This document shows positions 1 through 8,050 of a stretch of DNA of 64,000 bases, piece after piece (positions within the stretch are counted from its first letter, which is position 1; every line of letters begins with the position of its first letter). The notes under the pieces are model-generated. The model was not told the DNA's origin, did not search any database, and saw nothing but the letters and a program-made list of their open reading frames with translations. Position numbers and translations under genes: made by a program. This stretch comes from Halieaceae bacterium. Its GTDB lineage: Bacteria > Pseudomonadota > Gammaproteobacteria > Pseudomonadales > Halieaceae. The DNA lies in NCBI GenBank assembly GCA_902623175.1, contig CACNSR010000004.1:1-64000 (forward strand), written 5' to 3'.

Positions 1-1097
1 GCGCCGCCGTGGGTAATCACACAGCCAGGCAAAATGTCGTTATCGAGGTCGAGCACAAACTGTTTGGCCTCCTCGTCCCAAGTGTCCTCAACGAGGTTAA
101 ACATGTTGCTCGCGTACATCTGGGTCGCGTCGCGCGGCGCTAGGTTGGCGAGGTTGGCAGTACCCACGATGGTCACGCCATTAACATCGACCACCTCGTC
201 AGGTACAGAGCCTTCGACATTACCGCCGGTTTCAGCGGCCATATCGACAATCACTGAACCAGGGGACATGCCCTCGACCATGTCCGCCGTGACCAGCACC
301 GGCGGCTTGCGGCCGAAGACCTGTGCCGTGGTAATGACCACATCGGAATCAGCAATCACCGCCTTCTGCGCCTGACGCTGCAGCTCAACCTGCTCGGGGG
401 TCAGCTCCTTGGCATAGCCATCCGCCGTCTGGCCGGTATCGCCCAAGTCGATTTCCAGGAACTTCCCGCCTAACGACTCAACCTGCTCGGCCACCACAGG
501 ACGTGTGTCAAACGCGGTCACGCGCGCACCGAGGCGCTTGGCCGTTGCGATGGCCTGAAGACCCGCAACACCTGCGCCAATAATGAAGACCTTGGCGGGC
601 TTAAGCGTGCCGGCCGGCGTCATCATCATCGGCATGATGCTGGGCATGTTGTTGGCCGCCAGCATGACCGCCATATAGCCCGCGAGGTTTGCCTGAGAGC
701 TCAGCGCGTCCATCTTTTGGCTACGGGTCGAGCGAGGAATCATTTCCATGCTCACCGCCGTCACGTTTTGGCTCGCAAAGGCCTTGATTAGCTCTTTCTC
801 ATTAAAGGGGTCGAGGTAGGAAACGTGGACACAGCCAGCCTTAAGCTGGCTAATCTCATCCATCTCGGGCTTGCGCAGCCGGAGCACCATATCGGCGCTG
901 CCCAGCAGTGCTGACCGATCAGAACCGATGCTGGCGCCCGCTGCTTCGTAGTCTGCATCGCTAATGCCGGCGCCTGTGCCCGCACCCGATTCGATAACTA
1001 CTTCGGCACCGAGCCGCACCAACTTTTTCACCGTCTCGGGAGTCGCAGAGACGCGATTCTCTCCCGGTTGGGTTTCGCGGGGTATAACTAATTGCAT
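1..1097 (-). CDS. pntAA: NAD(P) transhydrogenase subunit alpha, N-terminal part (3' end outside window)
   Basis: The proton-translocating transhydrogenase moves hydride from NADH to NADP+ using the proton gradient. This is its NAD(H)-binding domain I. The visible 365 residues begin MQLVIPRET, include the SMEMIPRSTRSQKMDALSSQ region, and have a GAGVAGL nucleotide-binding turn near residue 174. The gene runs off the window start, so whether it is a split alpha-1 subunit or a fused PntA cannot be seen. The ATG at 1097 is supported by the usual PntA N-terminus. It lies 133 bp downstream of chrR on the same strand; the gap leaves room for its own promoter. Alanine dehydrogenase is a related family, but the residues around the Rossmann turn look like PntA. 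Confidence 0.93.
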   Translation of the reverse strand, partial: MQLVIPRETQPGENRVSATPETVKKLVRLGAEVVIESGAGTGAGISDADYEAAGASIGSDRSALLGSADMVLRLRKPEMDEISQLKAGCVHVSYLDPFNEKELIKAFASQNVTAVSMEMIPRSTRSQKMDALSSQANLAGYMAVMLAANNMPSIMPMMMTPAGTLKPAKVFIIGAGVAGLQAIATAKRLGARVTAFDTRPVVAEQVESLGGKFLEIDLGDTGQTADGYAKELTPEQVELQRQAQKAVIADSDVVITTAQVFGRKPPVLVTADMVEGMSPGSVIVDMAAETGGNVEGSVPDEVVDVNGVTIVGTANLANLAPRDATQMYASNMFNLVEDTWDEEAKQFVLDLDNDILPGCVITHGG

Positions 1098-1230
1098 AGT
1101 GAAGTTCGCCTGGTTTTTTTGGGATCACCGCGATCCCGGTGTTATTGGATTTCCAGTCGGCTGATCATTAAGGCGGTCGCTTGGCAGGAGCAGTGCCCTA
1201 CAGCGCCACTGGAGACGAGTCGGTGAATAA

Positions 1231-1884
1231 TCAGCCCGCGCGGAGTTTCAGAAGCGGGTTGAGCCAGCGGTGTCGCAACCGAGTGAATCGCAGGGGCGCA
1301 TCTAGCACCGCCAGACAGATGCACTCCTCACCTTCCAGTGCGACCGGGGTGTGCTTGTCCCACCCCTCCCGAACGAGGAAATCACCCGGGTGGTACTCGC
1401 CGCTCTCATCAGCAAAGCCACCGCGCAGCACCAGCGTCATCTCGCTACCGCTGTGGGTATGTTCGGGGATGCGACCGCCCTCAGCGATGCGATACAACGC
1501 AAACTCGTGATTGGGGTCACCGGTTTTGAGATAGCTAATACTTAGGGATTGTGTGACACGCTTCCAAACCAGATCGGCATAGTCGCCGTTGATCAGGCGG
1601 TCGAGCAGGCCAGGAAGCTGCGTGTCAGAAGCCTCATTGGGCGCATATCGCAGTGGCTCGGGGTCGTCTAGGCGCGCCATCACCAATTCGAGCACCGATT
1701 GTCCCACAGGTTGAGGATCCAAACGCTCAAGATGTGCGCCACCAACGTCCTCTAGCCTTTCGACTAACTGCCGACATTGCTGACAATAACTCAGGTGCGC
1801 TGCCACACAGGCTGACTGGGCAACGGGAAGCGCACCAGTCGTATACTCTATAAGCAGATCCATTGGGGGGTGATGATGTGCCAT
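1231..1884 (-). CDS. chrR: ChrR-type zinc-binding anti-sigma factor with cupin domain
   Basis: Predicted cytoplasmic anti-sigma factor that holds the RpoE-type sigma factor and releases it on singlet-oxygen stress. The 217-residue protein has the two-part ChrR layout. The N-terminal anti-sigma domain has histidines at 3-5 and an H-x3-C-x2-C zinc motif (His30, Cys34, Cys37). The C-terminal cupin shows EHTHSGSE, then YHPGDFL and a conserved His. It is encoded directly after the sigma gene with a 115 bp gap, wider than the tight coupling usual for sigma/anti-sigma pairs. Family and partner are clear from domain order and context. The inducing signal is inferred from the Rhodobacter sphaeroides system. 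Confidence 0.92.
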   Translation of the reverse strand: MAHHHPPMDLLIEYTTGALPVAQSACVAAHLSYCQQCRQLVERLEDVGGAHLERLDPQPVGQSVLELVMARLDDPEPLRYAPNEASDTQLPGLLDRLINGDYADLVWKRVTQSLSISYLKTGDPNHEFALYRIAEGGRIPEHTHSGSEMTLVLRGGFADESGEYHPGDFLVREGWDKHTPVALEGEECICLAVLDAPLRFTRLRHRWLNPLLKLRAG

Positions 1885-1999
1885 CGCTATTTAATCCAAA
1901 CCACTTTCATGTACGTTGACAGTACGAGGGTCCCGCGCAAACGGTTTACTCCCCAACACCAATAACCCTGTGACTTTTTGAGGGATTACCATAACCATT

Positions 2000-2620
2000 T
2001 TAAGCCTCCATCAGCCCCTGGAGCTTCTGGATAGCAAGGCGCACCCGTGATTTGACCGTGCCTAGTGGTAAATCGAGCTCTGCCGCAGCTTCGGAGTGGG
2101 ATTTGCCCTCCATATAGACCTTGGCGAGTATTTGTGCCTGATCCGGCGGCAGATCGCTCATCAACTCACGGACCCGCTCGGCACCGCGGCGACTGTGCAG
2201 CAACACGAAAGACTCCTCCTGCTCGCTTTCCAGCTCGAAGTCATCAGAGGCCAATGGCGTATCAAACTTTTGCAAACGCCGGAACATATCGGTCCGGCAG
2301 TTACGCGCGATGGTATAGACCCAGGTCGAGGCGGCCGCCTTTTCCGGGTTGAAGCCACCCGCCTTCTGCCAGACCTTAAGCATCACTTCCTGAACGAGCT
2401 CATCGGCATGGGACGCTGACAAACTGGAACCAGAAAGAGCAAACGCTTTGATCAGCGGGGCAAAATGACGGAAAAAACGTGTGAAAGCGCCCCGATCTTG
2501 GCTTTCGCCAATCAGTACCAGCGCCTCGCTCCACTCATCCGTGCGGCGGCCAGTCGGGACATTCCACCTCCCGTTGCTGCTCGCGCCACGAGCAGTACTT
2601 GCGTCTTTTTTGTTTGCCAT
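2000..2620 (-). CDS. rpoE: ECF RNA polymerase sigma factor, RpoE/ChrR (ECF11) type
   Basis: Directs RNA polymerase to photooxidative-stress promoters. The 206-residue protein has sigma region 2 (around ELVQEVMLKVWQKAGGF, then TWVYTIARNCRTDMFRR) and region 4 near the C-terminus with the helix-turn-helix HSEAAAELDLPLGTVKSRV. The linker is acidic (ELESEQEE). There are about 25 extra polar residues at the N-terminus, so the start at 2620 could be slightly long. The downstream chrR gene identifies the class. A matching promoter lies just upstream on the opposite strand, before the oxidase/DUF1365/methyltransferase operon. I looked for an autoregulatory copy upstream of this gene and found no convincing match. 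Confidence 0.92.
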   Translation of the reverse strand: MANKKDASTARGASSNGRWNVPTGRRTDEWSEALVLIGESQDRGAFTRFFRHFAPLIKAFALSGSSLSASHADELVQEVMLKVWQKAGGFNPEKAAASTWVYTIARNCRTDMFRRLQKFDTPLASDDFELESEQEESFVLLHSRRGAERVRELMSDLPPDQAQILAKVYMEGKSHSEAAAELDLPLGTVKSRVRLAIQKLQGLMEA

Positions 2621-2747
2621 AAAAGGTCAAATTATCATCCCGGACAGACAGGATACACGCAGTGGCAACGCCTTGATACCTCACTCGACAGCTTATTTCC
2701 CACCGATTTGCGCCCTCAAAGCACTGCCGAGAGCTGCCTATTTCACA

Positions 2748-2776
2748 TGATCCGTGACTCTCTGGGGGCCGTAACA
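2748..2776 (+). promoter_or_regulatory. RpoE/ChrR-type promoter of the photooxidative-stress operon
   Basis: TGATCC (2748-2753), an 18-base spacer, then TAACA (2772-2776). The Rhodobacter RpoE consensus is TGATCC-N18-TAAG(A), so the -35 and the spacer match exactly and the -10 differs by one base. Transcription would begin near 2783, about 35 bases before the ATG at 2818. The cognate sigma gene is transcribed away from this site 128 bp to the left. The match is seen directly; use by this sigma factor is inferred. Confidence 0.8.
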
Positions 2777-2817
2777 GCTGTATCCATTCACTGTCTGGTG
2801 GCCGGAGGTCGTCAGCA

Positions 2818-4083
2818 ATGCACATTGCAGTCATTGGAGCGGGCATCTCCGGGCTGGGATGTGCCCACCAACTCTTCAAACGCGGCCACCGAGTCGATAT
2901 CTTCGAAGCCCGCGACCGGATCGGTGGCCACACTGCCACTTACGATGTGCAAATTGGCGCCAGACGCTTCGCTATAGACACCGGATTCATCGTCTATAAC
3001 GACCGCAACTACCCGAACATGATCGACCTGTTCAGCGAACTGGGTGTCGCGAGCAAGCAGACCTCAATGGGCTTTTCCGTCTGCGACGAAATAAGCGGCC
3101 TTGAATACGCCGGCAACAATCTTAATACCCTATTTGCGCAGCGCGGCAACTTGCTTTCACCTAGCTTTCTCAACATGATCAGAGAAATTCTGCGCTTCAA
3201 CAAACTCGCCGTCGCAGACTTAGAGAGCGGTAAGCTTCCTCAGGATCAGACACTAGGAGAGTATCTTTCGCGTCACGGCTTCAGTGCGCACTTCAGCCGC
3301 AGTTATTTATTGGCTATGACATCCGCGATCTGGTCTGCGGACTTCGAGGACGCGCAAGACTTCCCGGTCGAGTTTTTTATCCGCTTCTTCCGAAACCACG
3401 GTTTGCTGTCACTCAAGAACCGGCCGCAGTGGCGCGTAGTAGAGGGTGGCAGCCGGGAGTATCTTGCTCCGCTCACCCAGCGGTTTGCGGACTCCATTCG
3501 CACGCGCATGCGGGTCGAAAAGATCCTTAGGCCGCCCGGTAAGCCGGTTGAGGTGTATTTCACCAACGGTCTGCAGAGGGAGTTTGATGAGGTCGTGATC
3601 GCTACACACTCAGACGAAGCCCTCGGCATGCTCGGTGACGCGACCGCTTCAGAAAAATCGGTCCTCGAGGCACTACCTTACCGGGATAACGAAGTGATAC
3701 TGCATACCGACACAAGGTTGCTGCCTAAGACCCAACGCGCCTGGTCGAGCTGGAACTACCGGTTGAAGCCGGACAGCGGGCGTGCCACAGTCACCTACAA
3801 CATGAATATTCTTCAGGGACTGGATGCCCCCGAGACCTTCTGCGTGACGCTCAACGACACCGCCTCGATTAACCCGCACCGTATCCTAGGCCGCTTTAAT
3901 TACGCGCATCCGCAGTTCACACTGGCAGGTATTGAAGCCCAACAACGGTGGGGCGACATCAACGGGCAAAACGGCACATGGTTCTGCGGCGCATACTGGC
4001 AAAATGGCTTCCACGAGGATGGGCTGAGCAGCGGACTGCGGGTGGCCGAGAGCCTGTGTATGGCAGCGCAGATGGCCGCGTGA
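2818..4083 (+). CDS. FAD-dependent amine-oxidase-like flavoprotein of the CFA/DUF1365 cluster
   Basis: The 421-residue flavoprotein begins with a dinucleotide-binding fold (IAVIGAGISGLGCAHQL, then a FEARDRIGGHT segment) and ends with the family's GLSSGLRVAESL FAD-contact motif. Similar proteins are encoded with DUF1365 and CFA-synthase-like genes in RpoE/ChrR regulons. In R. sphaeroides, genes of this regulon make furan fatty acids, so desaturation or oxidation of a methylated acyl chain is a reasonable guess for this one. It is first in the operon, about 35 bases after the predicted RpoE start. It overlaps the next gene by 4 bases, which suggests translational coupling. Substrate is not determinable from sequence. 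Confidence 0.88.
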   Translation: MHIAVIGAGISGLGCAHQLFKRGHRVDIFEARDRIGGHTATYDVQIGARRFAIDTGFIVYNDRNYPNMIDLFSELGVASKQTSMGFSVCDEISGLEYAGNNLNTLFAQRGNLLSPSFLNMIREILRFNKLAVADLESGKLPQDQTLGEYLSRHGFSAHFSRSYLLAMTSAIWSADFEDAQDFPVEFFIRFFRNHGLLSLKNRPQWRVVEGGSREYLAPLTQRFADSIRTRMRVEKILRPPGKPVEVYFTNGLQREFDEVVIATHSDEALGMLGDATASEKSVLEALPYRDNEVILHTDTRLLPKTQRAWSSWNYRLKPDSGRATVTYNMNILQGLDAPETFCVTLNDTASINPHRILGRFNYAHPQFTLAGIEAQQRWGDINGQNGTWFCGAYWQNGFHEDGLSSGLRVAESLCMAAQMAA

Positions 4084-4826
4084 CGTCAAAACTATACTCG
4101 GGCATCCTTCGCCACGCCCGCTACACCCCAAAAAAACACGCCTTCACCTACAAGGTTTTCATGCCATTCGTGGAGCTGGAAACCCTCGCCGAGCTGACTT
4201 CACACCTGCCCTTGTGGTCAACACAACGATGGGCACCAGCACGGTTCCTGCGACGCGATTTCCTAGGCGCACCCGAGCTACCGCTGACTGACGCCGTTCG
4301 CCAACGCATTAAGGAAGAAACCGGGAAAGAACACTCCGGACCGATTTATCTCTTGGCCAACTGGCGATATTTTGGCTACCAAAACAATCCGATTGCCGTT
4401 TACTACTGCTACGACACCGCGGGCGAGAAATTGCAGTATGTCGTCGCGGAGGTCACCAATACCCCGTGGGGTGAACGCCACAGTTACGTGCTTGAGGCAC
4501 CTGATGCCGACAAGCCTTTGGCGACGGAGTTCCAAAAAGCGCTTCACGTTTCGCCCTTCAACCCTATGGACATGACCTACCGCTGGTACAGCAATGTGCC
4601 CGGGGATGATCTCACTATCCAGATTGCGCTTTTCGAGCGCGGTCAGCGCATTTTCGACGCCGTGTTGTCTCTCGCCGCAGAGCCCCTTACCGCTCGCAGC
4701 GCACGCCGGGCAATCCTTAGCTACCCGTTTATGACGATCAAAGTCGTCCTCGGTATTTACTGGGAAGCCTTGCGCCTGTGTTTAAAAGGCGTCAGCCTGC
4801 ACGCTCATCCGAAGCGAACGCACTAA
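4080..4826 (+). CDS. DUF1365 domain protein
   Basis: A 248-residue DUF1365 protein of unknown biochemical role. The GTG at 4080 is chosen because it overlaps the TGA of the upstream flavoprotein (GTGA) and gives the family N-terminus (TSKLYSGILRHARYTPKKHAF). Conserved-looking features are FGYQNNPIAVYYCYD, VTNTPWGERHSYV and HVSPFNPMDMTYRW. DUF1365 genes almost always sit between a flavin oxidoreductase and a CFA-synthase homologue, as here, so a part in modifying unsaturated or methylated membrane acyl chains is inferred. No signal peptide is seen; a hydrophobic stretch near residues 220-240 could be membrane-associated. Confidence 0.88.
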   Translation: MTSKLYSGILRHARYTPKKHAFTYKVFMPFVELETLAELTSHLPLWSTQRWAPARFLRRDFLGAPELPLTDAVRQRIKEETGKEHSGPIYLLANWRYFGYQNNPIAVYYCYDTAGEKLQYVVAEVTNTPWGERHSYVLEAPDADKPLATEFQKALHVSPFNPMDMTYRWYSNVPGDDLTIQIALFERGQRIFDAVLSLAAEPLTARSARRAILSYPFMTIKVVLGIYWEALRLCLKGVSLHAHPKRTH

Positions 4827-4867
4827 CGTAACCGTCGACTCCATGCGGTAGAATACAGAGGCTCCAC

Positions 4868-6124
4868 ATGAGCGAATACAGCGTCAAAAACATCTCCAAG
4901 TTACCCATGCTGTTTCCGGAGAAGCGCGGTGGACTGGCGCGCTCGCTGATGCTCAAGGTATTGGCCAAGCTGCAGGTGGGATCCCTCACACTGAAAGAGC
5001 AAGGCGAACCCCTCGTCTTTGGCTCAAAGACCGATGCCGAAGCGCCTCATGCCGAGGTGCACGTTCACGACACCGACCTGTATCGCCGAATTCTCACCGG
5101 CGGCGGCATCGCGGCCGGGGAAACCTATATTGAGGGACTGTGGAGCAGCCCCGATCTGACAGCGGTGACCCGTGCCTTCAGCGCTAATCTGGCGATGCTG
5201 TCCGCCATGTCAGACCGGCAGAACCTGCTCGCAAAAACCGCGTTGAAGCTGAGCCATTGGGCGCGACGCAACACCGCGACACGATCCCGAGAGAACATCT
5301 CCGCCCACTACGATCTCGGTAATGATTTTTTCTCACTCTTCCTCGACCCGAGCATGATGTACTCGTCGGCAGTGTTCCCGACGCCGCAGAGTGATCTCGC
5401 CACCGCGTCGCAGCACAAGCTTCATTTGATCTGCCAGGACCTTGAGCTAAAGCCAGAGGATCATCTGGTCGAGATAGGCACTGGCTGGGGCGGCATGGCG
5501 ATTTATGCCGCTGAGCACTATGGCTGCCGGGTCACGACCACCACCATCTCCCAGGAGCAGTATGAATACACGGTCGACGCCGTGGCTAAACACGGCCTGC
5601 AGGATCGCGTTACGGTGCTATTCGATGATTACCGCGACCTAACCGGCAAGTTCGACAAGCTAGTGTCTATCGAGATGATTGAGGCAGTCGGGCACCAGTT
5701 TTACGACACCTACTTTCAAACAGTTAGCCGACTGCTGAAGCCTCACGGCAAAGCAGTGATTCAGGCCATCACCATGACCGAGCAACGCTACGAGCAGGCG
5801 CGAGACTCGGTAGACTTCATCAAGCGTTACATTTTCCCGGGCGGATGCCTACCGTCACTCACCGTGATCAGCGATGCGCTGGCGCGAATGACCGATATGC
5901 AAATGACCCATCTCCGCGATATCACCCGAGACTACGCTGACACCCTGGACGCGTGGCACGTAGCTTTCAATGAGAAGCTTGATCAGGTGCGCGCCATGGG
6001 CTTTGACGATCCGTTTATCAATATGTGGCGCTACTACCTCAGCTATTGCGAAGGGGGCTTTCGCGAGCGCATTATTGGCACCTATCAAATCACCATGACC
6101 AAACCAGGGTATCGCCCCGCCTGA
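4868..6124 (+). CDS. Cyclopropane-fatty-acid-synthase family SAM methyltransferase
   Basis: Transfers a methyl or methylene group from S-adenosylmethionine to the double bond of phospholipid acyl chains. The 418-residue protein has the family's N-terminal lipid-binding region, HYDLGNDFFSLFLDPSMMYS, a SAM-binding motif VEIGTGWGG at about residues 200-208, SIEMIEAVGH, and the IFPGGCLPS signature with its Cys. Whether it makes cyclopropane or methyl-branched chains (UfaM-like) cannot be told from the sequence. The oxidase and DUF1365 partners, and the stress promoter, favour the furan-fatty-acid-type route. It starts 41 bp after DUF1365 in the same operon. Confidence 0.93.
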   Translation: MSEYSVKNISKLPMLFPEKRGGLARSLMLKVLAKLQVGSLTLKEQGEPLVFGSKTDAEAPHAEVHVHDTDLYRRILTGGGIAAGETYIEGLWSSPDLTAVTRAFSANLAMLSAMSDRQNLLAKTALKLSHWARRNTATRSRENISAHYDLGNDFFSLFLDPSMMYSSAVFPTPQSDLATASQHKLHLICQDLELKPEDHLVEIGTGWGGMAIYAAEHYGCRVTTTTISQEQYEYTVDAVAKHGLQDRVTVLFDDYRDLTGKFDKLVSIEMIEAVGHQFYDTYFQTVSRLLKPHGKAVIQAITMTEQRYEQARDSVDFIKRYIFPGGCLPSLTVISDALARMTDMQMTHLRDITRDYADTLDAWHVAFNEKLDQVRAMGFDDPFINMWRYYLSYCEGGFRERIIGTYQITMTKPGYRPA

Positions 6125-6134
6125 TCTACCGCCT

Positions 6135-7553
6135 ATGCTGCTGTCCATCGCGCCGATCGCGCTGCTGGTTTTACTGCTCTCTGCCTCGGTGGCGCTGTTT
6201 GGCTCGGACGCATCCTACGGACCCAACCAAGTTGCACTGATTATTGCCTCGGCAGCGACCATGCTGGTGGGCTGGCGGCGCCGCATGAGTTGGCAGGCAA
6301 TCCAGGAGGGCATGATTGGTGCTATTACCGTCTCGATCATGCCGATGATGATTCTGCTCTCAGTGGGCGCTTTGATCGGCAGTTGGATTATCAGCGGCAC
6401 CGTCCCCGGCATGATCTATTACGGGGTGCAGCTGCTGGACCCCGGTTTCTTTTACGCGGCGTCAGCCATCATCTGTGCACTGGCCTCATTGAGTCTGGGC
6501 AGCTCCTGGACCGTTGCGGGTACGCTGGGCATCGGCCTCGTGGGCATCGCAACTACCTACTCGCTGTCGCCTGCCATCACGGCAGGAGCCGTGATCTCGG
6601 GCGCCTATTTCGGCGACAAACTCTCGCCACTCTCCGATACCACCAATCTAGCCGCGGCGGCTGTGGGCGTTGATCTGTTTGAGCACATCAAAAACATGCT
6701 CTGGACCACCCTGCCCGCGTTCCTCACGGCGCTACTGATTTTTTCCTTCATTGGCAATGAGGATGCGGCTACCCCCGCTAACATCGCCGAAATCCGTTCT
6801 GCTCTGGCCAGCCAGTTCGCGATTTCCCCCTGGGTGCTCTCACCGCTGGTGCTGATGCTGGGGCTGATCTATTTCCGGGTACCCGCCTATCCCTCCATTC
6901 TGATGTGCACCCTATCGGGCACGCTCTATGCCGCCGCATTTCAGACCGATGTCGTTCGCGCGCTGGCACTTGCTGCCCACCCTAACTCACCGGCACCGCT
7001 AATTCAGGGGCTCTGGATGACGCTGTTCTCGGGATACCAGTCACCTGAGGGCATGGGTGAGCTCAGCAAACTTCTCGACAAGGGTGGCTTGGCTAGCATG
7101 CTGAACACCATCTTTTTGATAATGACTGCAATGACCTTCGGCGGAATGCTGGATAGCACAGGCATTCTCAGGCAGCTACTGGATCAGGTCTTGCGGAGAG
7201 TGAAACGGACCGGGGATCTAATACTGGCCACGGTGGGAGGAGGTTTGATCACCAATGTGCTCGCTGCTGATCAGTTTCTCTCTATCACGCTGCCCGGCCG
7301 ACTGTTCACGCGGGCCTACGATGACCGCGGGCTGAATCGACTGAGCCTCTCCCGCACGCTGGAAGACTCCGCCACCCTCACCTCGGTGCTGATCCCCTGG
7401 AATACCTGTGGAGCGTTCATGACGGCAACGCTGGGTGTTGCGACTTTTGAGTACGCGCCTTACGCGTTGTTTAATATGATTTGTCCGGTGCTCGCAGTGG
7501 TCTTCGGCTACCTGTTGATCGCGCAGCCCCGCGTCGAGGCAGCCAGCGCATGA
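6135..7553 (+). CDS. nhaC: NhaC-family Na+/H+ antiporter
   Basis: A 472-residue inner-membrane transporter with about 11-12 hydrophobic segments. NhaC-type hallmarks include TAGAVISGAYFGDKLSPLSDTTNLAAA and a later ADQFLSITLPG segment with an ESDSATLTS-like region (LEDSATLTSVLIPWNTCG). It probably exchanges Na+ (or a small acid, as in malate/lactate variants) for protons. It starts only 10 bp after the CFA-like gene and its stop overlaps the thioesterase start, so it appears to belong to the RpoE-controlled operon. No good ribosome-binding site is visible before the ATG, consistent with coupling. The substrate ion is inferred from family only. Confidence 0.88.
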   Translation: MLLSIAPIALLVLLLSASVALFGSDASYGPNQVALIIASAATMLVGWRRRMSWQAIQEGMIGAITVSIMPMMILLSVGALIGSWIISGTVPGMIYYGVQLLDPGFFYAASAIICALASLSLGSSWTVAGTLGIGLVGIATTYSLSPAITAGAVISGAYFGDKLSPLSDTTNLAAAAVGVDLFEHIKNMLWTTLPAFLTALLIFSFIGNEDAATPANIAEIRSALASQFAISPWVLSPLVLMLGLIYFRVPAYPSILMCTLSGTLYAAAFQTDVVRALALAAHPNSPAPLIQGLWMTLFSGYQSPEGMGELSKLLDKGGLASMLNTIFLIMTAMTFGGMLDSTGILRQLLDQVLRRVKRTGDLILATVGGGLITNVLAADQFLSITLPGRLFTRAYDDRGLNRLSLSRTLEDSATLTSVLIPWNTCGAFMTATLGVATFEYAPYALFNMICPVLAVVFGYLLIAQPRVEAASA

Positions 7554-8002
7554 CCACGCACCTGTGGGATTTTGCCGATCCCTATTTGTGGCCAGTCACC
7601 GTTGAAGCGGCACATATCGACGCGCTCGCGCACGCTCGGAACACACACTACGTTGAGTGGTGCATGGAAGCCGCGTGGGCGCACACGACGGCGCTCGGAC
7701 TCGGGGCTGAGGACTACCAGCGCCTCGACCGCGCCATGGCACTAACGCATGCGGAATACGACTACCTGAAGGCAACCCAGGCGGGCGATCAGTTAGTGGT
7801 CGGCACCTGGATTACGGACTGGGCAGGCAAGATGAAGATGACGCGGCGGCTACAGGTGGTCCGCCAGCAGACCGGGGACACGGTTTTTCGTGGCGCGCTT
7901 GAGTTTGTGTGTATCGAGATATCCACAGGCCTCCCAAAAAGGCCGCCCAAAGAATTTATCGATACCTACGGTCCGGTGATCGCGGCGGCACACGCAACAT
8001 AA
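7550..8002 (+). CDS. Hotdog-fold acyl-CoA thioesterase (4HBT family)
   Basis: A 150-residue single hotdog domain that probably hydrolyses acyl-CoA or acyl-ACP thioesters. The start ATG at 7550 overlaps the nhaC stop (ATGA). The family motif with the catalytic Asp is seen as HIDALAHARNTHYVEW near residues 22-37. The length matches YbgC/4-hydroxybenzoyl-CoA thioesterases. As the last gene of the five-gene set it may recycle acyl groups when membrane lipids are remodelled; that is inference. It ends 48 bp before the convergent epmA. Confidence 0.88.
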   Translation: MTTHLWDFADPYLWPVTVEAAHIDALAHARNTHYVEWCMEAAWAHTTALGLGAEDYQRLDRAMALTHAEYDYLKATQAGDQLVVGTWITDWAGKMKMTRRLQVVRQQTGDTVFRGALEFVCIEISTGLPKRPPKEFIDTYGPVIAAAHAT

Positions 8003-8015
8003 CCATAGTTGTATC

Positions 8016-8032
8016 GTGCTCATTAAGAGCAC
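8016..8032. terminator. Stem-loop between convergent thioesterase and epmA genes
   Basis: A perfect 6 bp inverted repeat, GTGCTC and GAGCAC, around an ATTAA loop lies between two convergent genes. There is no T-run on either side, so intrinsic termination is only possible, and the element may instead be an mRNA-end structure. Confidence 0.4.
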
Positions 8033-8050
8033 TGCAAAGTGTGCCGAGGG

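Noticed and set aside
2621-2700. Possible autoregulatory RpoE promoter upstream of rpoE on the minus strand
   Set aside because: Only a GTATCC-like -35 with a 16-base spacer and a poor -10 was found, well short of the clear match at 2748.
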